Of a stretch of DNA of 64,000 nt, positions 1 to 11,568 are shown piece by piece. Each line of letters starts with the position of its first letter. The first letter of the stretch is position 1. The notes under the pieces are model-generated. The model was not told the DNA's origin, did no database searches, and was given only the letters and a program-made list of their open reading frames with translations. The position numbers and the translations under genes are program-made. This stretch comes from Xanthostigma xanthostigma (taxonomy: Eukaryota; Arthropoda; Insecta; Raphidioptera; Raphidiidae). Location: contig OY754469.1 in the NCBI GenBank assembly GCA_963575645.1, forward strand, positions 50,674,753 to 50,738,752, read 5' to 3'.

Positions 1-2778
1 ATAATTGGTTTGTAAGAAATTAATAATTTGTAAACGTGCTGTACGAATATATAATTATTTTTTTTTTTACTTGAATCCTGGTTTCTAAAACATGCGCATT
101 TAGACTAATGAACGTTTAAGAGTCACTAAAATTATATTTTTTCATAGTTTATTCAAGTTTAACTATTAACATTAATATTTTTTCGTATAACATATTTTTG
201 GAAAAAGTCTGTTCGTCTGTGAATTCGAAACAGGTCATATAGATTTAATCGGATTGAAACCAAATGTTTGGAGGATGTTTGATATGCAAGTATGAAGAAC
301 TCTATTGTTTTTTCGAGACAAGGGGCGCATGCGCAGAAGAGATATATGCTATAACGTTTTTTTATATCGTAATGGTATAAGTTTCTTTAACTGTTTATTA
401 TTATATTTATTTTTCCAAGAATCTTTTGTATTTTTTTTCTAAACCTTATAGTTTCGGTAATATTCTCTCACTGCGACGAACTTGTTCTCCATCATGTAGG
501 TGTATTCTATTCATCGAAGGTAAGCACTGCATTATGGAGTGGATTTCACCCGCGTTACATCACTCGATACGTCTGTTGTGCACTGCTGTCCACAGTCCCC
601 CATCGACATTTGCAGGCTTGGCTCTCTGTTGACTGCGGGTTCTAAAGTAGTGTACCTATTTCTTGTACGCGATTCCTTTTCATAAGACAATAATATATTA
701 TTAGCGTCTCCACACTCTATCTAACTATTGAGTTTCTATATATACTCAGGGTTAGTTTTGGACAAAATTGAGAAAAAATTGCGATCTGTAGAACTTGTAC
801 GTATAGACCAACCGACAACTGCTGTTCTTGATTTTCAATTACAATTTTTAGAGTAATTATGAACTCGAATCAATCTAGAAGTGGTTCCGTTTTATAGAAC
901 AGAGTGTCATCTTTTCAAAAAGCTACAGTTTGAATATATTTCTTGTGAAATTAACCTAGATTTAACTTCTTGTTTGAACGAAACTCAGTTCTGAGTTCTG
1001 ATCCGCAAAGTGATAATAGAACGCTGTGCAGCAGTAGGTACCTTTAAGCTGATAACACAAAATTTTTATTTGCGCTATTATATTAAGTTAACAATGAAAT
1101 AATTCACTATATTAGTGAATAACATAATAAAATCGTATGATTAATAGTGAATTAAATTGCAGTAAGGAATATAATCCTATTGATAAGGTATAAGTTTTCC
1201 ATTGTTAAGAAATATTTTATATGCCGCAGCTCTACCTTTTAGAGATAAGGCTTATGCGAGATTATTCATTACAGTCTTAATAACTGCTCTTCACCATCGA
1301 AAGCCGTAATTGGCTAGACTTGTATTTGAGCCCATCACCTATATATTCATTATTCATATTTTCTGCAGTTTATTATTTTAACGCTCTTTTAGTAACTTCA
1401 CTTGTACAGTGTACAGTAACTGTTTTTCTTTTCATTTAAAACATGAGAATTAAAATATATTATATAGGTACATTCCTAAAAAGCTGTTATACTGACTAAA
1501 TACTGAACAAATTCATAAAAATTGAAAGCTCTAATTCTCTATCAAGGACTTGTAACTACATCAAAATGAATGCCGGAAGTATAGTGTTTCCCCGCTGTCG
1601 GATGAGGCTCTCGCAGGCTTTCCTATAGGCAGGTGATTGAAGTCACTATATACCTATCTAAGTACTTAATATATGTACCATGTTTTTTGAAAGTTTAATC
1701 CTCTATAAAACCGGAACCATTTTTTATTTATGCTGCCACTATTATGCTGATTTGTGGCGGACAACTCGTTCTAATTTGGTTCAGTCCGGTCCTGTCCATA
1801 TAGCCCGCACGGTCGAACGCGTAGACGTTATACGTGTATTTATTGCTGTCACTTAAATAAGATCGATGGTCATTATGTCTTTTATATTGCATGAAGGTGC
1901 CTTGCATCAGGTATAGCGGTAGCGGGGCAGCGAAAATAATTTAAATCAAGTTTACAGTCAGTACGTGGCTCTGTTTAAATCATGGATGTTATACAGATAA
2001 TATGGGTTTTACTGATATCATGCAGACGCGGATGCGAATTTTAAGACATCCACATCTGCAGATACGAATGTGGAAATAATAAGAATAATAATATTTTCAA
2101 ACAATAAATGCGACTTCTGATTGGTAAATATAAAAATTGTCGTGAAATTAAGTATACGTATCTATGTATCCTTGCAGTAATTGTCCCCTCCCTCTTTAAT
2201 TCTAGAAGTGTACGCGTATAGTAAAGCTCATACAAAGTTTGCAAAGCTCCGATCAAAGACGCCTAATAGGAACATCGATACACTACATTTGTCCATATCT
2301 AAGGTTGTTGGTAGCGGAAATGATGGGTATGTGGAATTTCATGTCGTGTAATAATATCGAATTCTCGATTAAATCTATATTAACATTAATATCTGATGGC
2401 ACCTATGCTCTTTTGAGTTCTGATGTTTAAATAGAATGTGATAATGTGATATTCTACAGTAGGCATGGGCACTGGGCAGTGATCGATAACGGATGTCACT
2501 AATAATTAATTAATCATATAGGTTTGACGGTGGATGGAATTGGAGCACTTGCGGTGTTGATCATTATAAGTATTATTATTATGTCACTGTGTAGATGTTT
2601 GAAAAGTTTTGAGTCGTAGAAATGCGATAGCTTTTTTGCACATCAAATGTTATGTCCGACTCTTTTTTGACTTGCGTCTAACTCTAACCGGTGTTGGAAA
2701 CACCAATCTCGAAGTTTATCGATTCGCCATATTGTATCATATTTTTATTTAGACCATAAAAACAGTTGTATATTCAAA
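1..2778. other. Unannotated AT-rich DNA
   Basis: I see no gene, RNA gene or intact mobile element here. Around 265-300 the words 'cggattgaaaccaaat' and 'ttggagg' resemble the 3' part of the repeat family described at 28522-29167, so this may be a decayed relative. The short open frames at 426-632 and 2041-2430 have no recognisable motif and are the size expected by chance. Confidence 0.6.
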
Positions 2779-2850
2779 GATTCCGTTAGCGGAATGGATA
2801 TAGCGTCTGCTGCGTACGCAGAAAATTGCTAGTTCGATTCCGGTCAACAC
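2779..2850 (+). repeat. tRNA-Arg-like pseudo-tRNA or SINE head
   Basis: An A-box, TAGCGGAATGG (2787-2797), and a near-perfect B-box, AGTTCGATTCC (2831-2841), lie at tRNA-like spacing. The text between them ('aatggata.agcgtctg', 'cagaa.attgc') follows the layout of an arginine tRNA gene. The anticodon stem TCTGC/GCAGA pairs fully, but the loop base before the anticodon is G instead of the near-invariant T, and the acceptor and T stems are poor. It is therefore not a working tRNA. It is most likely the promoter-bearing head of a tRNA-derived SINE. The body and tail of the element are not delimited. Confidence 0.6.
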
Positions 2851-3905
2851 AGTTGCGTATCTGTTTGAAATTTCCAAAAATATTGTGAGATGAAATCGAT
2901 AACATCAATATTAAATGATTGGATCGTTTCTTTGCATTATTATATTAATTAGTTGTACAAAGTCATCACTCATTATGATAATAATTGACAAGTGTAGTTT
3001 TGAAAGCAATAATAATTAGTTGATTGAACTATAGCTACATACATGTATATTATGTTCATGGTTACGCAGGTAGCACACAACACAGCAATAGTCAGTGATG
3101 TAGGTAATAATTGTGTTATAAACGTTTTCACTCTAATCAAAAGGGTAATGTAATTACTAATTACATATGCTAAAGTCAGAGCGAACTGTTTCACTTTACC
3201 TAATGTTGTATTCTGTATCGGCGTAAATATACAGTACTGATCGAAAGTGTACGAAAACCAGAAATTTTGATTTGAAGAAGAGATTGAAACACTCACCCAT
3301 TATACCTTCATAAATCTTTTTAGTCAAATCTGTCGATTAAATAAATACAATAGAATATAGCATTTTTATTGGAGAACCTGAACAGGTGTAATAGTGTCAG
3401 AGAAAGCAATGTAAGGACTTAAAATAAGACCTATTAGTCAAAAAACATAGGTATATAGTTTAAAATTTCAACATACCTAATAGCTGTGTGTGGTATCATA
3501 GTCCAGCTTCAAAGATTTTGACTTTTGACATATTATAATAAAGAAAATAAGATTGCGTACTCTCAGAAAACCTAAAAAGAATATTTTAATATTGTGTTTT
3601 TGATTTTGCACCATTTCACATGCAGATTTTTAAAAATACTTTTCAACGATATTGTATATGCTTACCTAATGTACTTACATTCAAAGTTACAGAGTTGAGG
3701 AATTATCTTACATACCTACTCTTGACAAATTACACAACTTCGAATGCTGCAGGCTGCCCTATTTTATTTCCTATGAACTTCATGAAGTATCTTATGTAGG
3801 TAGATATATAGTTATTGTAAATAATAATTAATAGACGTTTATTGACAACAGAGATCATAAGAGTTTTTATCGTCATAGTAATTCAAACGTAATCATTTAC
3901 TATAA
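2851..3905. other. Unannotated AT-rich DNA
   Basis: No gene or delimited repeat is seen. A minus-strand frame (2973-3296) begins at a GTGAGT donor-like word but has no recognisable domain. I treat it as chance. Confidence 0.5.
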
Positions 3906-3909
3906 AAAA

Positions 3910-4122
3910 AATATAGTTTAAAAAAAACTAAAAAACACGCTTTATATCGGACTAAAAAGTAAAAAATAATTGTTTTAAAATAAGCTTAAAAAGCGTGGGG
4001 CGCTTTGTTCCACATTTTCGTACATCGAGCGCCCAACGCTTTTTAAGCTTATTTTAAAACAATTATTTTTTACTTTTTAGTCCGATATAAAGCGTGTTTT
4101 TTAGTTTTTTTTAAACTATATT
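3910..4122. repeat. Left hairpin of the foldback (95-bp arms)
   Basis: The arms 3910-4004 and 4028-4122 are reverse complements with about one mismatch (g/t in 'gcgtggggcgct' against 'agcgcccaacgc'), around a 23-nt loop. The stem is AT-rich with a GC clamp at the loop. Confidence 0.9.
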
Positions 4123-4153
4123 TTATTTTTCACTTTTTAGTTTGAGGATCTAT

Positions 4154-4447
4154 AAAAGAATTTATTAATCCTGGGGGTCCTAATAAGGATAATGGGAAAC
4201 TGTTATCAAATTATTGCATTGTCATCGGTCCTTGATACGTATGCAAAGTTTCAAATTAATCAGACTTCGGGAAATTGGTGAAAATTATGCTCAAAGATTT
4301 AAAAGAATTTATTAATCCTGGGGGTCCTAATAAGGATAATGGGAAACTGTTATCAAATTATTGCATTGTCATCGGTCCTTGATACGTATGCAAAGTTTCA
4401 AATTAATCAGACTTCGGGAAATTGGTGAAAATTATGCTCAAAGATTC
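4154..4447. repeat. Tandem pair of 147-bp foldback units
   Basis: Two head-to-tail copies start at 4154 and 4301, each with 'aaaagaatttattaatcctg'. They read as nearly identical. Inverse copies lie at about 4897-5060, 5085-5185 (truncated) and 5221-5395. Confidence 0.85.
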
Positions 4448-5414
4448 CGTTACGGACATACATACATAGTTAGTTACATACATACATAGTTACAACCCAA
4501 ACTAATATAAAGCGTTTAAAAACAGTTCTACGTACTTTTTTTCAGACTAGAATAGTCCAAGAGCTATATCAAACATTTTTGGGTAGGGACTTGTGAAAAT
4601 TTGTGTAATGCCTGAACACAAAATCGAAGACCTGGCTGAAGGGTTCGGTACGTCATGCATATTGAATAATAAACTTGGTCACTAATTGATTTATTTTTTT
4701 ATTGTTTCAAGTTCGTAAATAACAGTTTATTTATTATAGCAGAGATTCTTGTAAGACTTCGAGTTTAATTTAAAAAAGTGCTTTCTTGTACAAAGGCGAC
4801 CTTATGTCAGCTTTGTAGGTGCAGTCTCTTTTTAAACGCTTTATATTAGCTTGGGTTGTAACTAACTATGTATGTATGTAACTAACTATGTATGTATGTC
4901 CGTAACGGAATCTTTGAGCATAATTTTCACCAATTTCCCGAAGTCTGATTAATTTGAAACTTTGCATACGTATCAAGGACCGATGACAATGCAATAATTT
5001 GATAACAGTTTCCCATTATCCTTATTAGGACCCCCAGGATTAATAAATTCTTTTATAGATCCTCTGTAGTAAACGCTTTATTTTCACCAATTTCCCGAAG
5101 TCTGATTAATTTGAAACTTTGCATACGTATCAAGGACCGATGACAATGCAATAATTTGATAACAGTTTCCCATTATCCTTATTATTAAACGCTTTATATT
5201 AGTTTGGGTTGTAACTATGTATGTATGTCCGTAACGGAATCTTTGAGCATAATTTTCACCAATTTCCCGAAGTCTGATTAATTTGAAACTTTGCATACGT
5301 ATCAAGGACCGATGACAATGCAATAATTTGATAACAGTTTCCCATTATCCTTATTAGGACCCCCAGGATTAATAAATTCTTTTATAGATCCTCAAACTAA
5401 AAAGTGAAAAATAA

Positions 5415-5627
5415 AATATAGTTTAAAAAAAACTAAAAAACACGCTTTATATCGGACTAAAAAGTAAAAAATAATTGTTTTAAAATAAGATTAAAAAGCG
5501 TTGGGCGCTCGATGTACGAAAATGTGGAACAAAGCGCCCCACGCTTTTTAAGCTTATTTTAAAACAATTATTTTTTACTTTTTAGTCCGATATAAAGCGT
5601 GTTTTTTAGTTTTTTTTAAACTATATT
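5415..5627. repeat. Right hairpin of the foldback (95-bp arms)
   Basis: The arms 5415-5509 and 5533-5627 pair around a 23-nt loop (5510-5532) that is the reverse complement of the left loop. One arm has 'aagatt' where the other copies have 'aagctt'. Confidence 0.9.
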
Positions 5628-5636
5628 TTTTTTCAG

Positions 5637-7390
5637 TTGCTTTGCTAGAGAGTAGAGACTAGAGATGCTTTGTAATTTTAGACCCAATTTTATTTAGGCT
5701 CTAAAAGCTTATTACCGAGGAGAAGTATCGACGTGGTGTTTTCGAGTTATTTCAGATAAATGTTTAAATATGATGTTTCACGACGCTCTGAAATCTTCTA
5801 TAATAAAATTATAGAGATGGAATAATCTCGGGAAGTATAGTCAATATTGTATGGTCTAAAAGTGTACCAGAATTCATGCATGCTTATTTATTTATTATTG
5901 ATTAGACGCTCGATAACTAAGGTTATTAGCGTCTACTATTATTATAAACAGACAAATTGTTAACCTGTCGTACTTATACCTATTACGATCTTTTCTTCAG
6001 TTCACTGAGTAGAGATATCCTATGTTGTTTTTTTTTTTTTTTAATTTATGTAGAACCGATTGCCCTGTGGATATCTAGTAATCTCTATGCTAATGTTAAA
6101 TTTTAACGGAGTTATTAAACAATTTTTATTGATTTATAAAACATGAAATTGGAACATGACCTGTTTCGTCGAATTTTATTAGATTTTTTTTATTGACATG
6201 TGTAAATTTCCTTTCATCAACTGTAAACTTAAAAAAATATATTGTTATATTTATTTTGAATGGGTTTAATATAAAAGTAGAACGTGCTCCAATTTCCTGT
6301 TATTTATTCAAAATATGAGATGCGATTAACTGTTCAAAATTTATTTTTTTAATCAATATCTAACTGCGTATATTTATTAGACAATATGTTTATTTTTAGA
6401 GAAATATAAATATATTGTAGATTTTATTACGAGTTGAACAATTTTTTTTTCATTAGCTTAGTGTGAAATTTGAATTTTATTACCGCTATTTATTGCTGTT
6501 TATTTCAGTAAAATATGATTTGCTTCGATGGCGTCAGAAGAGAGTGTAGTATTTTCTAGAGACTTTGTATTGCAGGAACAGGAAAATAGGAAAAGTTGTG
6601 ATAAATCTTTAATTACGTCGGCGTGTAGTTCGAGCTAATGAAAAAAGTTGTTAATAATAATTGGTAACGACATCTAAAATCCTTTTCTCCATTCAAGTTT
6701 TATTGGATATCTACATCAAATAAAACTCATTAAAATTTCTAGAAAGTGCTTCTTATTAGAAAATTGCTATTTTTTAATATTAGGTACTTCTGATGTATCA
6801 TGTCGAAATCTTATTCGGATGTTAAATAATATAATAGACAGTGTTTAATATTTCGCGTATCAATTTTATATGTTCTGAAATTGTAAATAGGATGCAGGTA
6901 CTAGTGATGTAACGAATATTAGCATTCGAACATGCGCGACTCTGTCACACGCAAGAAATTTAGTTGACTGGCGCCAGAAGTATTTCTCTTGATAAGTAGG
7001 TACCTATTTTCTATGATTCCATACTTAGTTGGAGCAGGAGGTGACATTTTCGGTTTTGACACATCATTTACTGTCACGAGACGTTATTTTTGGTACATTT
7101 CTAAATATAAAAAAAACTTTGAACAAATGACCGACTAAAGTAAACGCGATAATATAATAAATATTTAAATAGATCGACCGACAAACACGACACGGAACAC
7201 TACTTTCGTGTATTTTTAAAGGTCATTAGTCATTACAGCACAGCGGCGATGTGTTCATTTCGCAAAGCGCTCCGGTTTTCTTCTATTCTAGGATAATCGC
7301 TTCTCTTTTGCCAACTGGAATTCTAGTTTTTGTGACAGTTTTTTTTTTAGTTGTACGATCATTTTATTCGTTTATACACCTCGAATATAT
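5637..7390. other. Unannotated AT-rich DNA
   Basis: Nothing is delimited. There are poly-T runs (about 6029-6042) but no frame or repeat that I can name. Confidence 0.5.
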
Positions 7391-7394
7391 TATA

Positions 7395-7900
7395 GAGTGT
7401 GCTTACCGATAGCATGATACCGCTGAATAGTTCTTGTATCCTACTAGATACAAAAAAAAAGTTTAAATAGTTTTTTGTTCAACTCGAAATTTACTATCGG
7501 AAACTGCGGATGTATATTTTTTGAACTTCAAACTCAACCAGAAGTTTACATGCATTTTTTTTGAAGTGAAAACTTCTTTAGCGGCGTTGTACACTTTTTT
7601 TGTAATGGGTAAAAAATGTCAAACTTGCGTCAGGGCATATATTTGCGTCAGGGTCACGTGTCCTGATCGAAAATGCGTAAGACGAAAACTTTTTTTATAC
7701 AACGTTAGACATCTAGCGTTGAAATATCGTACATAAAAATGCAATCTATGATACAAACCATTTTGATCGAAAACTCGTAAGACGTTAATATTCAAGTTTT
7801 CACTTGGGCCGGCACTCCCGGAGTGCAAAGGGGTTTTTTTTCAAATGTCAACATACTTTTTTTATTATTACACAATTATTTGCTTCCCATATTATTATGT
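7395..7900 (+). mobile_element. Degraded mariner-type MITE, interrupted by a second element
   Basis: The segment 7395-7558 matches the left arm of the complete MITE at 17871-18371. Both contain a CACC-like terminus, a 'ctactagatac' or 'cttactagatac' word, a T-run, 'cttcaaactcaacc' and 'acatgca' followed by T. In the complete copy the T-run continues as 'tttcaaatg.caacat'. Here that continuation appears only after 7833, so the DNA at 7563-7833 is an insertion. The right terminus is not recognisable. Confidence 0.65.
7563..7833 (+). mobile_element. Helentron/HINE-like element, family 2, copy A
   Basis: A 12-bp inverted repeat lies just inside both ends: AAGTGAAAACTT (7564-7575) and AAGTTTTCACTT (7794-7805). 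Immediately 3' of the second copy is a perfect hairpin, GCACTCC-C-GGAGTGC (7812-7826). The element sits inside a T-run. Subterminal inverted repeats, a 3'-terminal stem-loop and T-T insertion are the known signature of Helentrons and their non-autonomous derivatives (HINEs), so the class is inferred from architecture. There is no coding capacity: the overlapping open frames on both strands are by-products. A shorter inverted relative lies at 19155-19320. Confidence 0.6.
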
Positions 7901-8389
7901 TGGAGCTAAAGTGTACTTAGATTGTTTTTATTTTTAGAAAAAAGAATACATACTCGTTTTTGTTTGTATTATCTATTGTTTACAATTTTCGGGAACCGAT
8001 GAAACTAAATAAATTTTGGCAAAAATCGAAGTATGTATCGGAAAAATCATCGATTTCTTCGCATTTTTTACGTGTACGTTGTTAAAGTGGTTCATTAAGA
8101 CACCTCGTCTCTTGAGATGGCAGTTACGACGGTATAGCCCGGAAGCATCCCGATTTTTAATTGTTTAAAGTTTTGCGTGCATATTCAGGACGATCGCACA
8201 TTGAGGCAAAGTCGAAAAATAAGTCCTTGTTAGGAAGTGCTCTCTCCAAAAATTGTTTAAAACAAGTTAACAGAATGGCAGTTTTTTCTCAAGAACTGCT
8301 CTCAAACCCTTATAGAAGGAGGCAAGCTGAGGGGGTGACGAGGCATGTACTGTTGGAATAGTTTTAAGAGTGGTATTAATTTGACCAGT
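7901..8389. other. Unannotated DNA
   Basis: No recognisable feature. A 66-codon frame (8161-8361) is arginine/lysine-rich but has no known motif, and I do not call it a gene. Confidence 0.5.
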
Positions 8390-8767
8390 TTAAAAGTTTG
8401 TTAAATGATGTTTAAAACAGTTTTTTGTCGATCTTTCAAAAAAATTATTTCCTTCTTCAGCGCTTCTGTTTTGAACGTAATTTAATACCATTTTCAGAAT
8501 TAGCACTGCATCTTTAACATTAATATAATAATTGAGATAATTGGTCCGATTTGTCGCGGGCCATTTATTGCATAATTGATTTGACGGATTCATTGTTACA
8601 CGTTTGTTTTTATATCTGCGTTGTTCTTCAAATGTTAACAAAGTAAACGTATTGTTGTCATTTTCTTCGTAAAAATAAAAACGATTTAAAATATTAGAAC
8701 CAATATGATGAAGTCGATATCTTAAAGCGTATTGAAATAGTAAGTCTACATTGTAAATAAATTTCAC
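8390..8767 (-). CDS. Unidentified 125-codon open frame
   Basis: This is one of the longer uninterrupted frames in the window. It starts at an ATG, ends in TAA, and encodes a polar, Asn/Tyr/Phe-rich product with no visible signal peptide, membrane segment, zinc-finger spacing or catalytic motif. I do not recognise the family. Features favouring a real, perhaps fossil, coding origin are the mixed amino-acid composition (no low-complexity translation of A/T runs) and several charged clusters (EEN, EEQRRYKNKR, EEGNN). Against it are the lack of a homologous neighbour and the fact that a frame of this length is possible by chance in DNA of this composition. It could be a fragment of a transposon or of an old integrated genome. 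Nothing in the sequence decides this. Confidence 0.25.
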   Translation of the reverse strand: MKFIYNVDLLFQYALRYRLHHIGSNILNRFYFYEENDNNTFTLLTFEEQRRYKNKRVTMNPSNQLCNKWPATNRTNYLNYYINVKDAVLILKMVLNYVQNRSAEEGNNFFERSTKNCFKHHLTNF

Positions 8768-9040
8768 ATTTGCATGTTTACTTTGTAAAACGATTTGAGT
8801 TGCTCAATTTTCTCTGTTCATAAATACATTTGTCAGAGAAAATTGCGTAAACAAATTCCGAGATTTTTCGATAGCCTCGATTTTTCGATAAAGTCGAACT
8901 GGTTCACAAAGTCGTTGAAATTGAAACAATGAAAAGGTAACCTAAAATATTGTAACATGTTTACAAGGTATAAAAAAGTGATAATATCATAATATGTAGA
9001 TATATTAACAGCTTTGTGATGCTATAAAATGTATTATTAT
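8768..9040. other. Short unannotated gap
   Basis: AT-rich spacer between the unidentified frame and the SINE. It contains a direct 'tttttcgata' repeat near 8868-8890. Confidence 0.5.
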
Positions 9041-9480
9041 TGAGCGGTGTAGCTTAGTGGTGAGAGCGCTAGACTCGCATTCGGGGAAGGTACTTCGAAT
9101 CCCGGCGGAGACGGATGTGTGGCTGGGACTTTTTGTCTTTTTCCTGCTGCCTTTCAGAAACAATAATTCCTGTACAGGCCAATGCCATCATGCATGTTGA
9201 GATTTTTTAAAATGTAGAAAGTGTGGTAGATGGAAAAAACTTAAAAAAAAATGAACATCCTTCAAAAAAGGTCACTAAGAAGCGAAAAATAACAAAGTTT
9301 TGAGGTCGGTAAAGTTTTTTATTTTAAATTTTTTAGTGCGACAGCTTTTTCAACTACTTCCCGGTATCCGATTGAATTGAAATTTTGCATACATAATATG
9401 TAGTTCCGGTGACAATAAAATATAATAATAACTAACTGACCGGTCCGGTTTCGTCCGGATGCAAAATGCACCTATATGGT
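9041..9480 (+). mobile_element. tRNA-Ala-like SINE
   Basis: The head has a perfect A-box, TAGCTTAGTGG (9050-9060), and a B-box-like ACTTCGAATCC (9092-9102). The words between ('gagagcgct', 'actcgcat', 'gaaggta') follow an alanine tRNA, anticodon position CGC. The SINE end is a guess: the stretch to about 9480 includes a small inverted repeat (9269-9349) and a 'ccgattgaattgaaatttt' segment similar in style to the 4.2-kb foldback units. Transcription by RNA polymerase III from the internal boxes is the family rule, not something seen here. Confidence 0.6.
9269..9349. repeat. Small AT-rich inverted repeat
   Basis: The left arm 'gtcactaagaagcgaaaaat' and the right end 'aattttttagtgcgac' are imperfect reverse complements. 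A relative lies at 20391-20507. Confidence 0.4.
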
Positions 9481-10550
9481 GACTCATAATTATTCTCTAG
9501 TATTTGGCACGTCATCGATTGTGCAGTAAAGCCGTTTAGAAAAGCTTATTTATCTGGTAATTATGCTCTTATGTTACGATAATGTTCTTGTCAAAATAGA
9601 TATAATATGCAAGCGGAGTTGCGAGAAATGCATCTCTATAAATTATTTTGAAGAGTGTAGCTTCGTCTGGTTTTCAGTATACATAAACATTGCTAAATTT
9701 ATATTTTAATCAAATAGAAATACCCGCTCTCCAGGCAAGGGGATACGTAAGCCGCTCTGCAAATATTGAACAAACTCGTCGTGCACGATTTAAATAAACG
9801 AACCCTTTGGCTCCTGCATGTTACCCCGTCTATTTTGCCTATCCGTATCATTGCATAAATGATAATACAGGCGGCGTACTTTATTTACTTGTTTTATTTT
9901 ATTTTTAATTCAATCGGGATTTTAGATTAATTATTGTAAGTGGACTTGGGTTATAGTGTTTTGTGTTACTAGTAAGTTATAACATTTTCCAAAAAAATTC
10001 TTTTGCAACGGGATCAAAATTAGTGTAACAGATACCGAGAGATAATTCGCGCGTGACGCTTCTTTATGAGTATAGAAAGAATGAACAAAACACGATGATG
10101 ATGATGATGACGGTGTGTGTTTTTATATTTTTATGGTAATAAGCTAATGGCCGTTGTTTTCTTGTCATAAAATAATAGACTGTGACGTGAAATATATTTT
10201 GTAGGCGAATCCGTTAATCATTGTCTTTTTCTTCTCATAGTTCGGCAGTCAATTTCTTATACTTACAGGTAATGTTCTTGTCATACAGGTTTATCGAGAA
10301 ATATTATGTTATTTTCGCTAATGTTTTTACTATATTTCGACGAAACGGTTTAATTTTTTTTATCAGATGTAGATACAACTTCTAAAGACACATTTTTACG
10401 TGCCTTCAAGTCTACTGTGATGGCAAAAAAATCAATTTACGCACTATAATCTACACACTGAAAAATAGATTGTATATCTAAAGTGGAATGAAACGAGTGC
10501 TAGCGAGTTAACAGTCACACGAATCATAACGTCGCACTCGAGATATATAC
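9481..10550. other. Unannotated AT-rich DNA
   Basis: No gene is seen. A short (GAT)n tract lies near 10093-10109. Confidence 0.5.

Positions 10551-10606
<56 letters not shown>
10551..10606. repeat. (TA)n microsatellite
   Basis: About 56 bp of uninterrupted TA dinucleotides are followed by a T-run (10607-10619). The overlapping minus-strand frame with poly-(Ile-Tyr) is an artefact of this tract. Confidence 0.97.
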
Positions 10607-10614
<8 letters not shown>

Positions 10615-10619
10615 TTTTT

Positions 10620-11565
10620 GTCCGCAAATTTGATTAATGAAGCACATAAGCAACGTAATAGAAAGCAGCAAATATGACAGGGACGCAAGAGGATTGAACA
10701 CAGTGACGTAAGGATAAGGAGACATGGATTAGTCTCGGGTCATTCTCGGCAGATATTAGACGAACAAGATGGCCAGGAAGAAGGACGGCCGGGATGGGTT
10801 GGGTTCGATCAACGGGCGACTCCTACAACGAACACTTACATTTTGGATAATCAATTTTATCAATTACTCCATGGAGCACAACGGATATCTAGCTATTTTC
10901 ACGGTAGAACTGTTCTACTGTATAACGTGTAAATTCGTTTATAAATTAATCATTATTGTAGTATATTGTCTATTGAATACTTCTATCCAATAATTCCAAT
11001 GCTAGGGTAGGAGTCTGTTTTTTGTGGTAGTGATCAGACAATTTTTTTTTGTCTTCGTAAATGTACAAAAAAATCTAAGCTTTTAAGTAAAACTAATAAA
11101 ATCGTTCATAATTCTTACTTTATTCGAGTTTGCATTTTGTAAATCAACGCAGCAAGTTTTTGTCTCACTCGTACTAACCGCGAACAGATAGAAGATAATT
11201 ATTATGAGAGAGTGCGAAGGTGTCTCTTTACGCCGGCGGTCGTGTGTAAAAATACTGTAGGTACACATAAATGTAAAACAGATCGGATAATAAATATTCG
11301 GTAAACAAAAGCGTTTTGCATTTTATGTAACGGCAAACACAATTAGGGTGGAACACTGCGGACTCTCTAGTCTAACTCTAGTGCAATTCTACAAAGGTGA
11401 TGCTCAACTGTAAAGTGCTGCGTAGTACCTGAATAGGATTAATATTGGAAGGGCTCGAAGATAGATCAACTCTATTTAATCGCGATTATGCTGCTGCGAG
11501 TTAACTGATTTTCGACAGAGAAGGTTAATATGCCTATTTAAATGGCCTCTATCGTAGATTCTCTC
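10620..11565. other. Unannotated DNA
   Basis: The patch 10765-10830 ('ggacggccgggatggg') is GC-richer than its surroundings and faintly resembles the basic tail of a LINE reverse transcriptase, but I cannot support that call. Nothing else is recognisable. Confidence 0.45.
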
Positions 11566-11568
11566 TTA

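Larger units (their letters stand above)
3906..5636. mobile_element. Composite foldback element, about 1.7 kb
   Basis: The interval is one large inverted repeat. Its outer parts are two hairpins (3910-4122 and 5415-5627), each with 95-bp arms and a 23-nt loop, and the loops are in opposite orientation, so the two are mirror copies. Inside each hairpin lie copies of a unit containing 'cctgggggtcctaataagg': two complete direct copies on the left with a 147-bp period (4154-4300 and 4301-4447), and on the right two full copies plus one truncated copy in inverse orientation. 'ccgttacggacatacatac' and 'acccaaactaatataaagcg' border the central unique segment (4523-4833). No transposase is present. 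This is a non-autonomous foldback whose class is undetermined. I saw no clear target duplication. Confidence 0.85.

Noticed and set aside
4154..4447. CRISPR array
   Set aside because: The direct repeats are contiguous without spacers and belong to a foldback element in eukaryotic DNA.
10444..10725. 93-codon frame with a long Ile-Tyr repeat
   Set aside because: A direct translation of the (TA)n microsatellite.
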